Positions 33,978 to 44,787 of a stretch of DNA of 64,000 bases are shown here, piece by piece. The stretch lies in the NCBI GenBank assembly GCA_017893485.1, contig CM030367.1:143643767-143707766 (forward strand), in the 5' to 3' direction. The DNA comes from Hemerocallis citrina (taxonomy: Eukaryota; Streptophyta; Magnoliopsida; Asparagales; Asphodelaceae). How positions within the stretch are numbered: position 1 is the stretch's first letter; each line of letters opens with the position of its first letter. The notes beneath the pieces were generated by a model, which saw only the letters and a program-made list of their open reading frames with translations, was not told where the DNA came from and searched no databases. The translations under genes and the position numbers were made by a program.

Positions 33978-34489
33978 TAGAACTGGTATCGTATTCTATC
34001 GGGTCGGAGCCTCCACTACCTGGATTCGGTACTTCACTGGTTAAAAAATTGGATTCGGACCTGGATCTGAATTTGTGAGAACCGGATCAGGATCCTAGTT
34101 AAAAAATCTATCCGTTGGATCCGATAGCGGGGAATAAATATTTGTACTTAAATAATTTGCACCTGATTTCCTACGGTTCCAATAATTTCTGCACTAAGTA
34201 CATGAATAAATATTATATTTACATATCTATCTTCAACAATTATTATTTACATGTATATTCCTATAACCCTATTATTCAATTTCCATATTTTTAGGGTATT
34301 TTTTATTGGGTCCGGGTTTGGGTTCGGGTCTGGATCGGTTCTATTTTAAGTGGATCCAGATCTAGATCCGAAAGTGCATTGGATCTTATTTTAAGATCCG
34401 GACCCAGATCCATATAGATCGGGTCAGTTCCGGTCCAATGCCGGATCCGGATCGGATCCTAGTAGTACCGGATAAATGTAACAGTTCTA
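33978..34489. mobile_element. Degenerate hAT-like element with GGATCC/GGGTCC subterminal repeats
   Basis: The ends TAGAACTG and CAGTTCTA are inverted; subterminal sequence is rich in GGATC and GGGTC words as in the neighbouring hAT element. The target duplication is not clean, and the interior is AT-rich non-coding. Confidence 0.45.
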
Positions 34490-34533
34490 GTACACTGTAG
34501 AGCGCCGAGGATAAACGTAATCTTTTCCCTAAA

Positions 34534-34785
34534 AGGGCGTTTGGTACGCGGTAATGTATAAGGGAATCTAGAATTACCCTCTTGATTACCTAATTTAGTA
34601 AGACCTGGTATAGTTTTGTAAATAATCTTAAATTCTCAAGGTTATCAAAATAATTAGTTTGGAAGGATAAACATTCCCTTTGAAAAAGGAAGGATTTGTG
34701 GATTCCTCCCCCCGAAAAGGGTGGGATTTGTGGATTCCTCCACATAAAAACTGTGTGAGATTATTGCATACCCAAAACACCCTCC
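34534..34785. mobile_element. MITE with AGGG(C/T)GTTT-type inverted ends, abutting the DUF630 exon
   Basis: The left end AGGGCGTTTGGTACGCGGTAA pairs with right TTATTGCATACCCAAAACACCCT. A duplicated TTTGTGGATTCCTCC word lies inside (34692 and 34727). The right end lies only a few bases from the point where the DUF630 exon stops resembling its family, so it may have contributed to the truncation. No clean target duplication was defined. Confidence 0.6.
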
Positions 34786-34789
34786 AGAT

Positions 34790-35452
34790 TTATGGCTTAT
34801 CATATAACCCTAGAATACCCTCCTCCTCTCTCAGGAGGCCAATATCATCAGTGTTTTCCAATTCGTGGCTCAAACCTTTTCCATCGTGAAAGGACAATTG
34901 ATTGTCTATTAGATGGAATAGGCCAAAATAATCCCACGGTGCAGAATCAGGTGGGGGAGGAGCTTCAAATGACTCATCTAAATATGAATTGGTGCGTTTA
35001 GGAGGACAAGGAGATCTCCGTATGGTTGCAGTTACTGGAACTGGCGGTCTCTCCTCAATGGTTTTCGAATCACTATGCCCAGCTTTCATATGATTCACAT
35101 GAAACCGTGCTGACATGTGAGGTGAAGGAGTCAAAGAGAAAGCTTCACTTGTCTCGACATGTTGTGAAGGAGATGCAGATGAATTTGAGAACTGAGAGGT
35201 GGACTTCTCAGTTAGAGCTAGAGGTTCAGGTGTTGTCGAGGTTGATGTTGTATATAAGGAAGATTCAGAAGTGACTTCTGGCTGTACAAATTTTCTAAGT
35301 GAAATTCTTGTATTTCTGAGGGACTGAATGTAGGCGACATGAGATGCTGCCAGCGAACATCTTCCATCAAGAGCTTGTCTTACAAACCTTCTCCTCTCCC
35401 GACATAGTATAAGGGCTTTGTCATCTTCGATTTTAGAGCTAGCAGCTCCCAT
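34790..35452 (-). CDS. DUF630/DUF632 family protein, N-terminal exon only (partial gene)
   Basis: Translation from ATG at 35452 begins MGAASSKIEDDKALILCRERRRFV, the diagnostic DUF630 N-terminus (PF04783) with a Gly2 that is a likely N-myristoylation site. I chose this ATG over an upstream in-frame start because the family begins with MG. It continues through SLRNTRISLRKFVQPE, a Ser/Pro-rich linker, PPPPDSAPWDYFGLFH and the REEEG motif, about 215 residues. The family then normally continues with a long linker and DUF632 (PF04782); here the frame ends after a few foreign residues, and no DUF632 is seen in the 15 kb to the left. GAGG|GTATTC could be an intron donor, or the exon is truncated. Plant members are implicated in nitrate signalling and development. 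Confidence 0.88.
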   Translation of the reverse strand: MGAASSKIEDDKALILCRERRRFVRQALDGRCSLAASHVAYIQSLRNTRISLRKFVQPEVTSESSLYTTSTSTTPEPLALTEKSTSQFSNSSASPSQHVETSEAFSLTPSPHMSARFHVNHMKAGHSDSKTIEERPPVPVTATIRRSPCPPKRTNSYLDESFEAPPPPDSAPWDYFGLFHLIDNQLSFHDGKGLSHELENTDDIGLLREEEGILGLYDKP

Positions 35453-35790
35453 TTCTAACAAAACCAGCCACAAATATGTTCCAAGTTTCCAAAATATAGC
35501 ACCCTATGTTCAGATTCAAACAATGTACTGCACATCTGAGTAAGGTGCATGATTCAAATCATAAAATCAAACCTTCATATTCACAAACCTATATCACAGA
35601 AAACAAAGCGAAGTCGTAAGCTAAAGCATTGTTTCCCATATTACTTCATTAGTTCACAATTTCTACATTGCCTTTTTTAACCCACTTCACAAAACACTGA
35701 AATTGGCTTTTTCAACATCCACATTCCTAAATTAAAACTTGGATATTATAATCTGAAAACTCTCTACATCTGAATAATCAGTTAAAATAT
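35453..35790 (-). promoter_or_regulatory. Upstream region of the DUF630 gene, capped by Tat element B
   Basis: 338 bp of AT-rich host sequence separate the DUF630 ATG from the LTR of element B, so any promoter or 5' UTR intron of the gene has been shortened or displaced by the insertion. I see no certain TATA box. Confidence 0.4.
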
Positions 35791-36371
35791 TGATATGGCT
35801 AAAAATGGGATTAAATCAGGACCGTTCAAATCGGATATGAATCTTAAAGCTCAGGGGTAAAATGGTGATTTCACCTACAAACGGGTCTAAAATGGGGAAT
35901 GGGTCTTTCTTTAAAGCCCAATAACCCATAAACGGATCTACCTTACTGGGTATGGGTCCCAGCCCGTTACAAACCAGTTCAGAAGGATAAAGAAGAATTC
36001 TGATTCACTATTATCCCTAAGAGGTGGTTTTAACCACTTCTATCCATTCACACCGGGAAGTAGAGATATGTTCTTATCTCGAAACGGATCCCTAAGGCGA
36101 CTATAAAAACCCCTCTCCCCTACCATAAGAAGGTAATCAATAATTTTCCAATTAAAGCTCTTTTATAATCATTCAGATTACTGACAAGAGCGTTGGAGGG
36201 TGCGTCGGAGGGATCCATCCCGGTGTTTTGCACTTTTTGCAGGTCAACGGTAGTGGCAAGAAACCAATCAATACATTGGTGAAGGTCAACAGACCAACAG
36301 GTTTGCTTTATTATTTTCTCCAAGAATCCACAAATTCATCTGTTTGCTCCCACACCAAAATCGCAGCAACA
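35791..36371 (+). mobile_element. 5' LTR of Tat element B
   Basis: It begins TGATATGGCTAAAAATGGG and ends GCAGCAACA, co-linear with the element C LTR (start TGATGTGGCTAAAAATAGG, end GCGGCAACA) but clearly diverged. A TATAAAAA box is at 36102-36109 and GGTAATCAAT follows. It is immediately followed by a primer-binding site. The left flank is AATAT; the partner target duplication lies outside the window. Confidence 0.9.
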
Positions 36372-36373
36372 GA

Positions 36374-36390
36374 TTGGCGCTGTCTGTGGG
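36374..36390 (+). promoter_or_regulatory. Primer-binding site of element B
   Basis: TTGGCGCTGTCTGTGGG directly after the LTR. The TTGGCGCCGTCTGTGGG type is the usual Tat/Athila-lineage minus-strand primer site. It initiates reverse transcription. Confidence 0.8.
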
Positions 36391-36441
36391 AAACGAAAAA
36401 GCAACCCGACCTAACTTCATCAGCAAGATTAGTTTCAAGCC

Positions 36442-36856
36442 ATGCATCCAAAAGAGAAGGGGAAGGCCACAATCTCCAGCCGAAGAACCACTTCTCTTAC
36501 TCCTCCCCCTCATCCAGCTCAAGGTGCTCCTCTTCAACAGGGCCCTCCAGGGTCTTGGGGGGTTGCCCAGGGGGCTCTCGTGGGAGTCGTCCTAATCAAC
36601 ATCCTTCTCAGAACCATGTTGCGATCCGCAATCCTCCAGTTGTTCTATGGCTTCTCAAAGCCCTCCCGAGCGGGATTTCCATCAAGTGATTGCCGACCAC
36701 CAAAAGAGGGTCGACCTCCGAACTCGCCTAAATGGATGGCGAGCCCTTAGGAGAGTCCATCAACCTGAGCACCCAGGGGTCTCAAGAGTCCGGACCCCCT
36801 GCCGACCGAGGACCAGAAGATTCCCTCCCCCGAAGAGGCGAAGAGAGTCCCCTCAG
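36442..36856 (+). pseudogene. gag of Tat element B, N-terminal part
   Basis: From ATG 36442 (MHPKEKGKATISS) the product resembles the Pro/Gln-rich Gag N-terminus of element C, including an IRNPP / MASQSPPE block equivalent to C's IHNASTNSMASHHPRA. At least two frame changes are needed (around 36560 and 36640), so it is not functional. It is interrupted at 36857 by a solo LTR and resumes at 55970. Confidence 0.8.
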
Positions 36857-39800
36857 TGTCACGCCCCGCTTCCCAAAATACGGAAATACGAGCGCGTGAC
36901 GAAGCCCAGCGAATGATTTTTACATCATCCATAAGCTGTAGGATCGACTCAGTATCATAACAAGAATATAACCAGATTTATATATAACCAAGCATGCATG
37001 AATAATTTATTAAGCAACAGAAAACGATTAAAACAAATAATAATATTCAAATTGTTCCCATGTCTGGATCAAGTGTAAACTCGGAAACAAGTCTTAAACA
37101 ACAGAAGAAATAAATACCTTAAGAAAAATAATTATTTAAACAAGTCCTTGCTCCAAGCGAAGCCTACAATGTCTGCTCGCCAATTCCAGCAGGAACCTCG
37201 TCTCCAGAGTCTGCTTAATAATATAAACAGGGAAACAAAGGGAAAACAAGAGAAAATGCCCTTAGTGCAAGCTAGGGCCACAAATAGTGAAAACAAGTAC
37301 AAGTATGGGGAACAGGAATTGGAATCAAGAATGTAACAAGGATACAACAAGTAGTGGGAATCTAAGAACTAGCTAGCAAGAGGGATATCCTAGTAAACAG
37401 GCTAGTTAACAACTGCTAATGGTAAAACATGTGACAGGTGAACCTATAGGGGTATTTAACATCAAGTGACAAGTCTCAAGTCTAGTGTCATGTAACAAGT
37501 GCCAAGTCTAGTGTCAAGTGTTATTTCAAATGTCAGGTCTCAAATATCAAGTTGTCAAGTCTCAAGTAACAAGTTGTCAAGTTCAAGTTGTCAAGTTCAA
37601 GTCTTGTGGTGATTACTATCTAGGTAGCACTTCATGCATCCATCTTTTTACTATATGGTTGCTACAGTCAAAGTAATTTCGTTTAGACCTAGTAATGGAT
37701 TTTATAGGACGGCGTACTCAGGTATCAAGTATCAAGCAAGCCATGGTTCATGAATCGAAAATTAAATAACAAGTTCACGAAGCAAGTTCGCGAATCCACT
37801 AGCAAGTTCAAGAACCGCACAATGAGTTCATGAATCAAACAAGTTCATGAGCCAAGTAACTGACTCCATGAATCGAACAAGATACAACAAGTTCATGAAC
37901 CGAGTATTTGGGAAACACGGGCCCCCTTCCGAGTACACTTACCTATATTGTCCACTCTATAGTCTTTCCCATAACCCCAGCTTGTTACTTTTATTAATTC
38001 TTATCAAGTAAGCATACATGTGTAAAATATTGTGATTTAATTCTAGGAAAAATTGGGGATGTCCTATATGGTGTCCAGCAGCTACATATAAAATTTCGTG
38101 TCAAACGCTCGCTGTTTACACAACTAAATTAATTTGCAAAGTAAATGTATACAGCAGTTTTGCAAAACTGCATCTACTGACACAGCTGCAGTATAACTGC
38201 CATAACTCCTAGACCGTAACTCCGAATTCAAAACTTTCGGAAGCTATCGATATCTATACATCCAGATCTACAATTTCTATCCAGGGCTTGGGCCCAGATT
38301 CAAATGATAAATGGGTCGAAACAGCAATGGAGATTCAGGACAGCAACTCGTAGAATTAACATACTAGCGTAGGTTACATGGGAAAATATCATTTGGCGTC
38401 TAAGTTATTATGTGGCATAAATACATGATAATGGAGGTCAAAACAGCACATAATAAATGTTTTTCAAGTTATAGGGTTGCAAGTTCGTCAAATATTAAAT
38501 GTAACATGTGTCTACGAATTTAGGGCTACTAAATTCATAAGTCTATGTGTTCATGTGCTCAAGGGATAAAAGAGTCCAATAATTATAAATTAAATACAAG
38601 AAAATTTTGTGACTCTTAGAATTGTCAATTTGGAGGTTCAATATTGATCTACAATGATATTCAAGGAGGAGTCACAATCTAACTATTCGTAGTATTTTCA
38701 AGGGTGCTTGTACTAAAACAATAAATTGTACAAGGATACTTGCCTTAGTTTGACGATGACTAGATCCACTTGTTGTAGAAATTTGGGTAGAAAAATCCCG
38801 GAAGAAATCCTCCAAAAGCACGTGCAAAAATCAACCGTAGATCGAGTTTTCCCTCACACCGGATCGGGGCCGAACAGCGCACAGCGATTAGGATCTGGTG
38901 CGGCAAAATAGGGGACAACAACTCCACCGAATCAAAACGCTCCAAAACAGCGGATCTGGCCAGAACACAGTACAGCGGATCTGGGATTCACTGTGGGCGA
39001 ACACCGAACAACGATCACAGGCGCGGATCTTGGCGCGATCCTACGGTCTAGATTTGATCCCGCCCTTTTCCCCTTTCTTCTTCTTCTTCATTTCTTCGAA
39101 AACAGAGTGCGAGAGGAAGAAGACGTGACGGAGATGCACGACGGTGGCTTCGACGGCGGCGCAACGTCGAGGAGCGACGGGGTAGCACGGCGGTGACGGA
39201 GCGGCAGCAACTGACGGGAGTCGAGCGGCGCGACTGGAAGTGACGGGGAACGACGGTGGGAGTTGAGGGCTCAGGCGGCGCGCGTGTTCAGGGAGGCAAC
39301 GCGCGGAGAGGACGCCACTGGATTGAGCTCGACAAGGCTTCGGCAATGGATGACACTGTGGTGGAGAAGACGAGCAGAAGATGAGGTGATTCGGAGCTTT
39401 GGCGAGTGGTGACTGAGCAGTGGTGCGAGCTTTGATGGGCATGGACGGGGTGCTTCGGGGGTCGACTGGATGGAGCGACGAGGACTTCGGCAATGGTTCG
39501 AGCAGCGGGGGAACTCGAGGTTGAAGACGACGGAGAAGAGCGGGAGTTGTCAAGGTGCTTCGGGTGCAGCGGAGGAGATGAGCGGCGAGGAGTTGACGAA
39601 TGTAGAGGTGAGGTCGGGGGTTCTGCAGAGGAGATGAGCGAGGAATACGAGCGGCAATGGTGAGGGGAAGGAGCGAGGCGAACGGCGGAGGAGAACGGGA
39701 TGAGTTGGGTTCTGTTGACGATGGAGGAAGAAGAAGGGGAGAGTTGGGTTTTGTTCTGTTTTTGTTGGTTTTGATTTGTTTGTTTGGTTTTGGTTGTGTG

Positions 39801-39988
39801 GTTTTGTTTAAACGGAGAAGGGAGAGAGATACGGGAGAGAGAGAGAGTGGGTTAGTTACGAGGAGTGGGGAAATGTGCAGGTAAAGTGGGGAGGTAGTTG
39901 GAGTACGTGGGGTGTGAAGAATAAATTGTATACGGGTGTTGTGTAGGAAAATAAATCTGTATAATAAATGGGTTCTGAATTTGGGCTT
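36857..39988 (-). mobile_element. Tekay/Del-like solo LTR inside element B gag, left part
   Basis: It starts TGTCACGCCCCG and, beyond element C, ends at 55964 with GGGGTTACA. The target duplication CTCAG is perfect (36852-36856 and 55965-55969). The minus strand reads TGTAACCCC...GGGGCGTGACA, a typical Tekay-like LTR, total about 3.43 kb without element C. It contains short AAGTCTCAAGT / CAAGTTGTCAAG repeats (37490-37610) and AAGTTCATGAA repeats (37760-37900). A 170-codon Pro/Ser-rich frame at 39553-39041 is low complexity and not credible as a gene. Confidence 0.88.
37470..37910. repeat. Simple degenerate repeats CAAGTCTCAAGT and AAGTTCATGAATC
   Basis: Two adjacent blocks of short, irregular repeats within the solo LTR: CAAGT-based (37470-37610) and CAAGTTC(A/G)(T/C)GAA-based (37735-37905). 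Confidence 0.7.
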
Positions 39989-40580
39989 TGATGTGGCTAA
40001 AAATAGGGGTTTAATCGAGACCGTCCAAATTGGACACGAATCCTGAAGCCCAGGGGTAAAATAGTAATTTCACCTACAAACGGGTCTGAAGCGGGTACTG
40101 GGTCTCCTTCTCACAGATCCAATAACCCGCGAACGGATCCACCTCAACTGTGTGCGGGCTTCAACCCGCAACAAACCCGGTCCAGCAGGATAGAATTAGG
40201 GTTTCTGATTAACATTAATCAACGGCCCTGATTCGTATCTATCCTTTCACTGGGGATTAGGGATTACATTCCTTATCTATACACAGGAATTACATGCCTA
40301 ATCTGTTCCCTAAGACGCCTATAAATACCCCCCATCCATCTCCATTAAGAGGTAATCAATCTTTCTCCAGTTGTTGCGCTCTTTCATAATCTCTCTGATT
40401 ACAGACTTGAGCGTCGGAGGGTGCGTCGCCGGGAACAACCCTGGTGTCTCATACTTTTGCAGGTATACGGCGGGAGCGACGATCAAGCCCTACGGAACAG
40501 GTATACAGGTTTACTATTCAGTTTCCCTAAGAATCTACAAATTCTATCTGTTTGCCCCCACACCAAAATTAGCGGCAACA
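39989..40580 (+). mobile_element. 5' LTR of element C
   Basis: TGATGTGGCTA...GCGGCAACA. TATAAATA at 40320-40327 probably starts transcription about 30 bp downstream, near the AAGAGGTAATCAATC word. The 3' copy is 55070-55662. Confidence 0.95.
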
Positions 40581-40582
40581 GA

Positions 40583-40600
40583 TTGGTGCCGTCTGTGGGA
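40583..40600 (+). promoter_or_regulatory. Primer-binding site of element C
   Basis: TTGGTGCCGTCTGTGGGA follows the LTR after two bases. Same class as in element B, with one C-to-T difference in the GCGCC core. Confidence 0.82.
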
Positions 40601-40652
40601 AACTAACGAATAGAAACCTCTCCTCTTCCCGGTGAACAGATCTTCTCCAGCC

Positions 40653-42536
40653 ATGTCTCCCAAAAAAGTCAGATCAAGAGGGTCCAACAGAGGACCCAAC
40701 CCTGATCAGCAGCAAGAAGTTCCCGTCCAGCCTACCCAACAGCAGGGGCAACTTCCCCCTCCAGCGGAAGACCCGCTCCAACAGGACCTTCCTCCTCCAA
40801 ATCAGCCACCCCCAAAGGGTCCTAACCCTCAAAAACAGCCTCTTCACCAAGAGCACGTCTCCATCCACAACGCCTCTACGAACTCTATGGCCTCCCATCA
40901 TCCCCGAGCCTCTGGTCGCCATAATACCGCCATCAACCGCCAGAAAGATGATGACCTTCGCCGCCATCTGGATAAGAAGCAGACCTGAGAGGGAACCTCC
41001 CGCCAACACCGTCCGAGCGAGCGGTACCCTCGCCACCAGGAGTATAGAAGGTCCCCTAACCGAAGGGGTCGGAAAGAATCCCCTGAGCACTACCGAAGAA
41101 GGCCACACTCCCCCACAGGTCGGCAACAGCCCAGGAAAAATGAGGCACCCATCACACGTGCCGAGTACCAGCAGTTCCAAGCGACCGTCCTACAAGCTCT
41201 CAACCTCCGTCCCAACACCAATGCACCGAAGGTTCCATCTCCTCCCCCAGTCCGAAGCCCTCGCCGACGGTCCCCCTCTCCTCGTCCTGCTCCTAGCAAC
41301 TCCCGGCGTACCCCAAGTCCTCGTCGCTCTCGAAGTTACCATCGCCGTAGCCCTCGCTCTCCCTCGTACGAAGACGAGTCTAGAGGCTCGGCTGATTACC
41401 GTCGGAGGGATGACACCATGTACCGCCGTCTTCATGAAGTACAGAGGCGCCTGGGTCAGATAGACCGAGAAGAGGAGCTTAGGGGGAGGACCCTACGTCC
41501 TAGCCGACTCCCTTTCTCCCGAACCATAGTAGATGCACCTGTGCCGTTCGGTTTCAAACTTCCCCAGTTAGAGACTTACACCGGGGAGACCGACCCCGTT
41601 GATCACATCGAAAGCTTCAAGACCTTGATGCTCCTCCATCAAGCTTCCGATGCCATCCTCTGCAAAACCTTCCCCGCAACTCTTAAGGGCCCAGCTCGAG
41701 AATGGTACTCTCGCCTTGCCCCCTCCTCAATATTCTCCTTCGAGCAGTTCGAGACCTTTTTCGTCACCCATTTCGTAAGCAGCCGTAGAGCTGAAAAGAC
41801 CAGCATCTCACTATTGCATCTCCACCAGAAGAAGGGGGAGAAATTGAGAGATTATGTGAAGAGGTTCACAGCAGAAGCCAGGTCCATAGCATCCCTCGAC
41901 CAGTCGGTCGCTGCGGCTGCATTTCAATCTAATGTCCTCAATTCCAACCTCCGCTCCTCCCTCGCCAAGAAGCCTCCACAGAACTTTTCCGACCTCCTCC
42001 TTCGCAGTGAAAAGTATATCCGGGCCGAAGAGGTTGAGCAGCGACCCAACTGGGAGGGGTCTTCCTCCGGGTTTAAGAGAAAGGGAACAGAAGAGGAAGG
42101 TGCTAAGAAGCTCCAAAAGGATAATGCCGGCCAGCGCCGACCTCCCCCCAGATTCGAGAAGTTCACTCCCCTCACCACTAATGTCTCAACCATTTTCATG
42201 GAAGTCGAAAGGAAAGGGATAATACCTCCTGCTCCAAGGATGAATACCCCCGCCAAGAGGAGGGACAAAGAAAAATGGTGTCGTTATCACCGGGACCACG
42301 GGCATGACACCAACGATTGTCGCGCCCTAAAGAACGAGATAGAAGCCCTTATCCAGAGGGGGCAGCTGACCAGGTTTGTAAGAAAGGACCGAGCCGAACT
42401 TCCTCCCCCGCCTCAGGGGGCTAACAAGCGTCCAGAACGAGAAGAGACGCCAGACTTTGAGGAAGAGCGAGTCCTCTACCTCATTCATGGGGGTCCAATG
42501 GGGGCTCCTCGAACTCCTCTCGGAAGGCATTTATAA
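40653..42536 (+). pseudogene. gag of Tat element C (one premature TGA)
   Basis: ATG 40653 (MSPKKVRSRG) opens a 627-codon frame ending at TAA 42534, with a single in-frame TGA at 40986 explicable as CGA to TGA. Order: Pro/Gln-rich N-terminus (to residue ~110), an Arg/Ser-dipeptide-rich segment (about 41240-41380, many RRS, SPR and RRTPSPRR-type motifs), the conserved Gag domain (RRLHEVQRRLGQ; FSRTIVDAP; REWYSRLAP), and a C-terminal zinc-finger-like motif with Cys at 42279 and 42318 around HRDHGHDTNDC. Gag forms the particle and binds RNA. In related elements gag and pol are usually one frame; here pol is in another frame. Confidence 0.9.
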
Positions 42537-44785
42537 GAGAAGTCAACTCGGTCCAAACCACCCCTCCTCCCAAAGGGCTCGGAGTGCCCGTCACATTCTC
42601 TGACGAAGATCTTGAAGGTGTCCGCACCCCTCATTGTGACGCACTCGTCATCAGTCTCCACATGGCGAACTTCAAAGTGGAGAGGATCTTAGTAGACAAC
42701 GGCAGCTCCGTCAACATCCTCTTCCTCGCCGCTTTTAAAGGCCTAAAGCTCTCCCGGGACAGACTCAAACCCGCCGGTTATACGCTCCACGGGTTCACGG
42801 GAGTGCCAGTGACTATTGAAGGGGTGATTACCCTCGACGTAACCGCTGGCAAAACTCCTACTACCCGAATGGAGTCGATGGACTTCATGGTCGTAGATGT
42901 CCCAGCAACCTACAATGTCATTTTGGGTCGGCCCGGCCTTGTCGCCCTTGAAGCCGTCCCTTCTGCCTATCATCTCAAAATGAAATTTCCCACTCGGGCC
43001 GGAGTAAGGGAAGTAAGGGGCAATCAGGAGCAGGCCCGCAAGTGCTATATGACCTCTACCCTCGGGCCCGTCCTCTCCTTAGAAACTCTGGAAATCCCCC
43101 AAGATGTTGCTCGACCAACGTCCGAGCCGGTGGACGAATTGGAGGAAGTGCTCTTCTCTGAGCGGGAGCCGACCCGCAAGTTCTTTGTCAGCAAGACCCT
43201 CCCGTCCGCCCTATACTCAGACATTGTACAATGCATCCGAAGGAATCAAGACCTCTTCGCTTGGTCAGCTACAGATATGCCCGATATCTCCGAAGAACTC
43301 TTAGTCCACCGCCTAAGCGTTGATCCGGGGTCCAAACCGGTTCAGCAGAAGAGACGCAAGTTCGCCCCCGAGCATCAGCTCGCTATTAAAGAGGAGGTTG
43401 ATAAGCTCTTGAAGGCCCGGTTCATACAGGAGGTGAACTATCCTGAGTGGTTGTCGAATGTAGTGATGGTGAAGAAGTCCAATGGGACATGGAGAATTTG
43501 CATTGATTTTACCGACCTCAACAAGGCTTGCCCCAAGGATCCATTCCCTCTTCCGAGCATTGACACCCTGATCGATGCAACTTCGGGACATGAGCTCCTC
43601 AGCTTCATGGACGCCTTTTCAGGCTACAATCAGATCCGGATGTTCCCCCCGGATATCCCGAAAACTTCGTTTGTGACCGACCAAGGCCTCTATTGTTATA
43701 GAGTCATGCCATTCGGCCTAAAGAATGCAGGGGCAACATACCAACGCCTCGTCAACAAGGTTTTCCAGGCTCAGATCGGCCGGAATATAGAGGTGTATGT
43801 TGACGACATGCTTGTGAAAAGCATCCGAGGCATTGATCATGTGACCGACCTCCAAGAGGCATTTGACGTTTTGAGAAAGCACAATATGAGACTCAACCCG
43901 AACAAGTGTGCGTTCGGCGTCTCATCAGGGAAGTTCCTCGGCTTCATGGTTAGCCAACGAGGAATTGAAGCAACTCCGGAGAAGATCAAGACCATATTGG
44001 ACATGGCCCCTCCTAGAAATGTTAAAGAAGTTCAGAGATTAACAGGCCGCCTCGCCGCCATAGGGCGCTTTCTCTCAAAATCCGGGGGAAAATGCCTCCT
44101 CTTCTTCAAGGCCCTCAGGGGAGCTAAAGGATTCGAATGGGGGCAGCAGCAACAGGAGTCCTTCGACCGGCTCAAGGCTTACCTCGTCAATCCCCCTCTC
44201 CTCAGCAAACCGATCCCTGGTGAACCCCTCTACCTCTACCTGGCAGCCTCCGAGCAGACCCTCAGTGCAGTCTTAGTGAGGGAAGAAGACCGGGCTCAGA
44301 AGCCCATTTACTATGTCAGCAAAGTGCTTCGGGACGCCGAGCTCCGGTACCCGAAGATAGAGAAAATGGCCTATGCCCTGGTGATGGCCGCGAAAAAGCT
44401 TCGCCCGTACTTTCAGTCCCATTCGGTGGTCGTTCTTACCGACCAACCGCTGAAACAGGTTCTTCACAAGCCTGAGACTTCGGGTCGCCTTATGAAATGG
44501 TCGATCGAGCTGAGCCAACATGATATAACTTATCAGCCTCGGACCGCGATCAAGGCTCAGGCACTAGCCGAATTCATAGTTGAGACTACTATCCCCGAGT
44601 CCAGCCAAACAGTGAAGGGGCCACCCGTCTGGTCGGTTTATGTTGACGGATCCTCTTGCAACGAGGGAAGCGGGGCAGGGGTCATCCTGGCAGGCCCAGA
44701 TGACTTTATCCTCCAATACTCCCTCCGTATAAACTTCAAAGCCTCGAACAACGAAGCTGAATACGAGGCGCTCATGTCGGCCTTG
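42461..44785 (+). pseudogene. Element C pol part 1: protease, RT, RNase H, start of second RNase H
   Basis: This frame is open from 42461 and overlaps the end of gag in the -1 relation; there is no ATG near its start, so expression would need a frame change around the G-runs at 42488-42512. Protease active site DNGSS at 42695; RT with DLNKACPKD and YVDDM (Asp pair at 43802-43807); RNase H with TDQPLKQ; then a linker and the archaeal-type RNase H (YVDGSS Asp at 44645; EAEYEAL Glu). Near 44785 a one-base loss shifts the product into the frame of part 2, so this copy cannot make full Pol. Confidence 0.92.
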
Positions 44786-44787
44786 GG

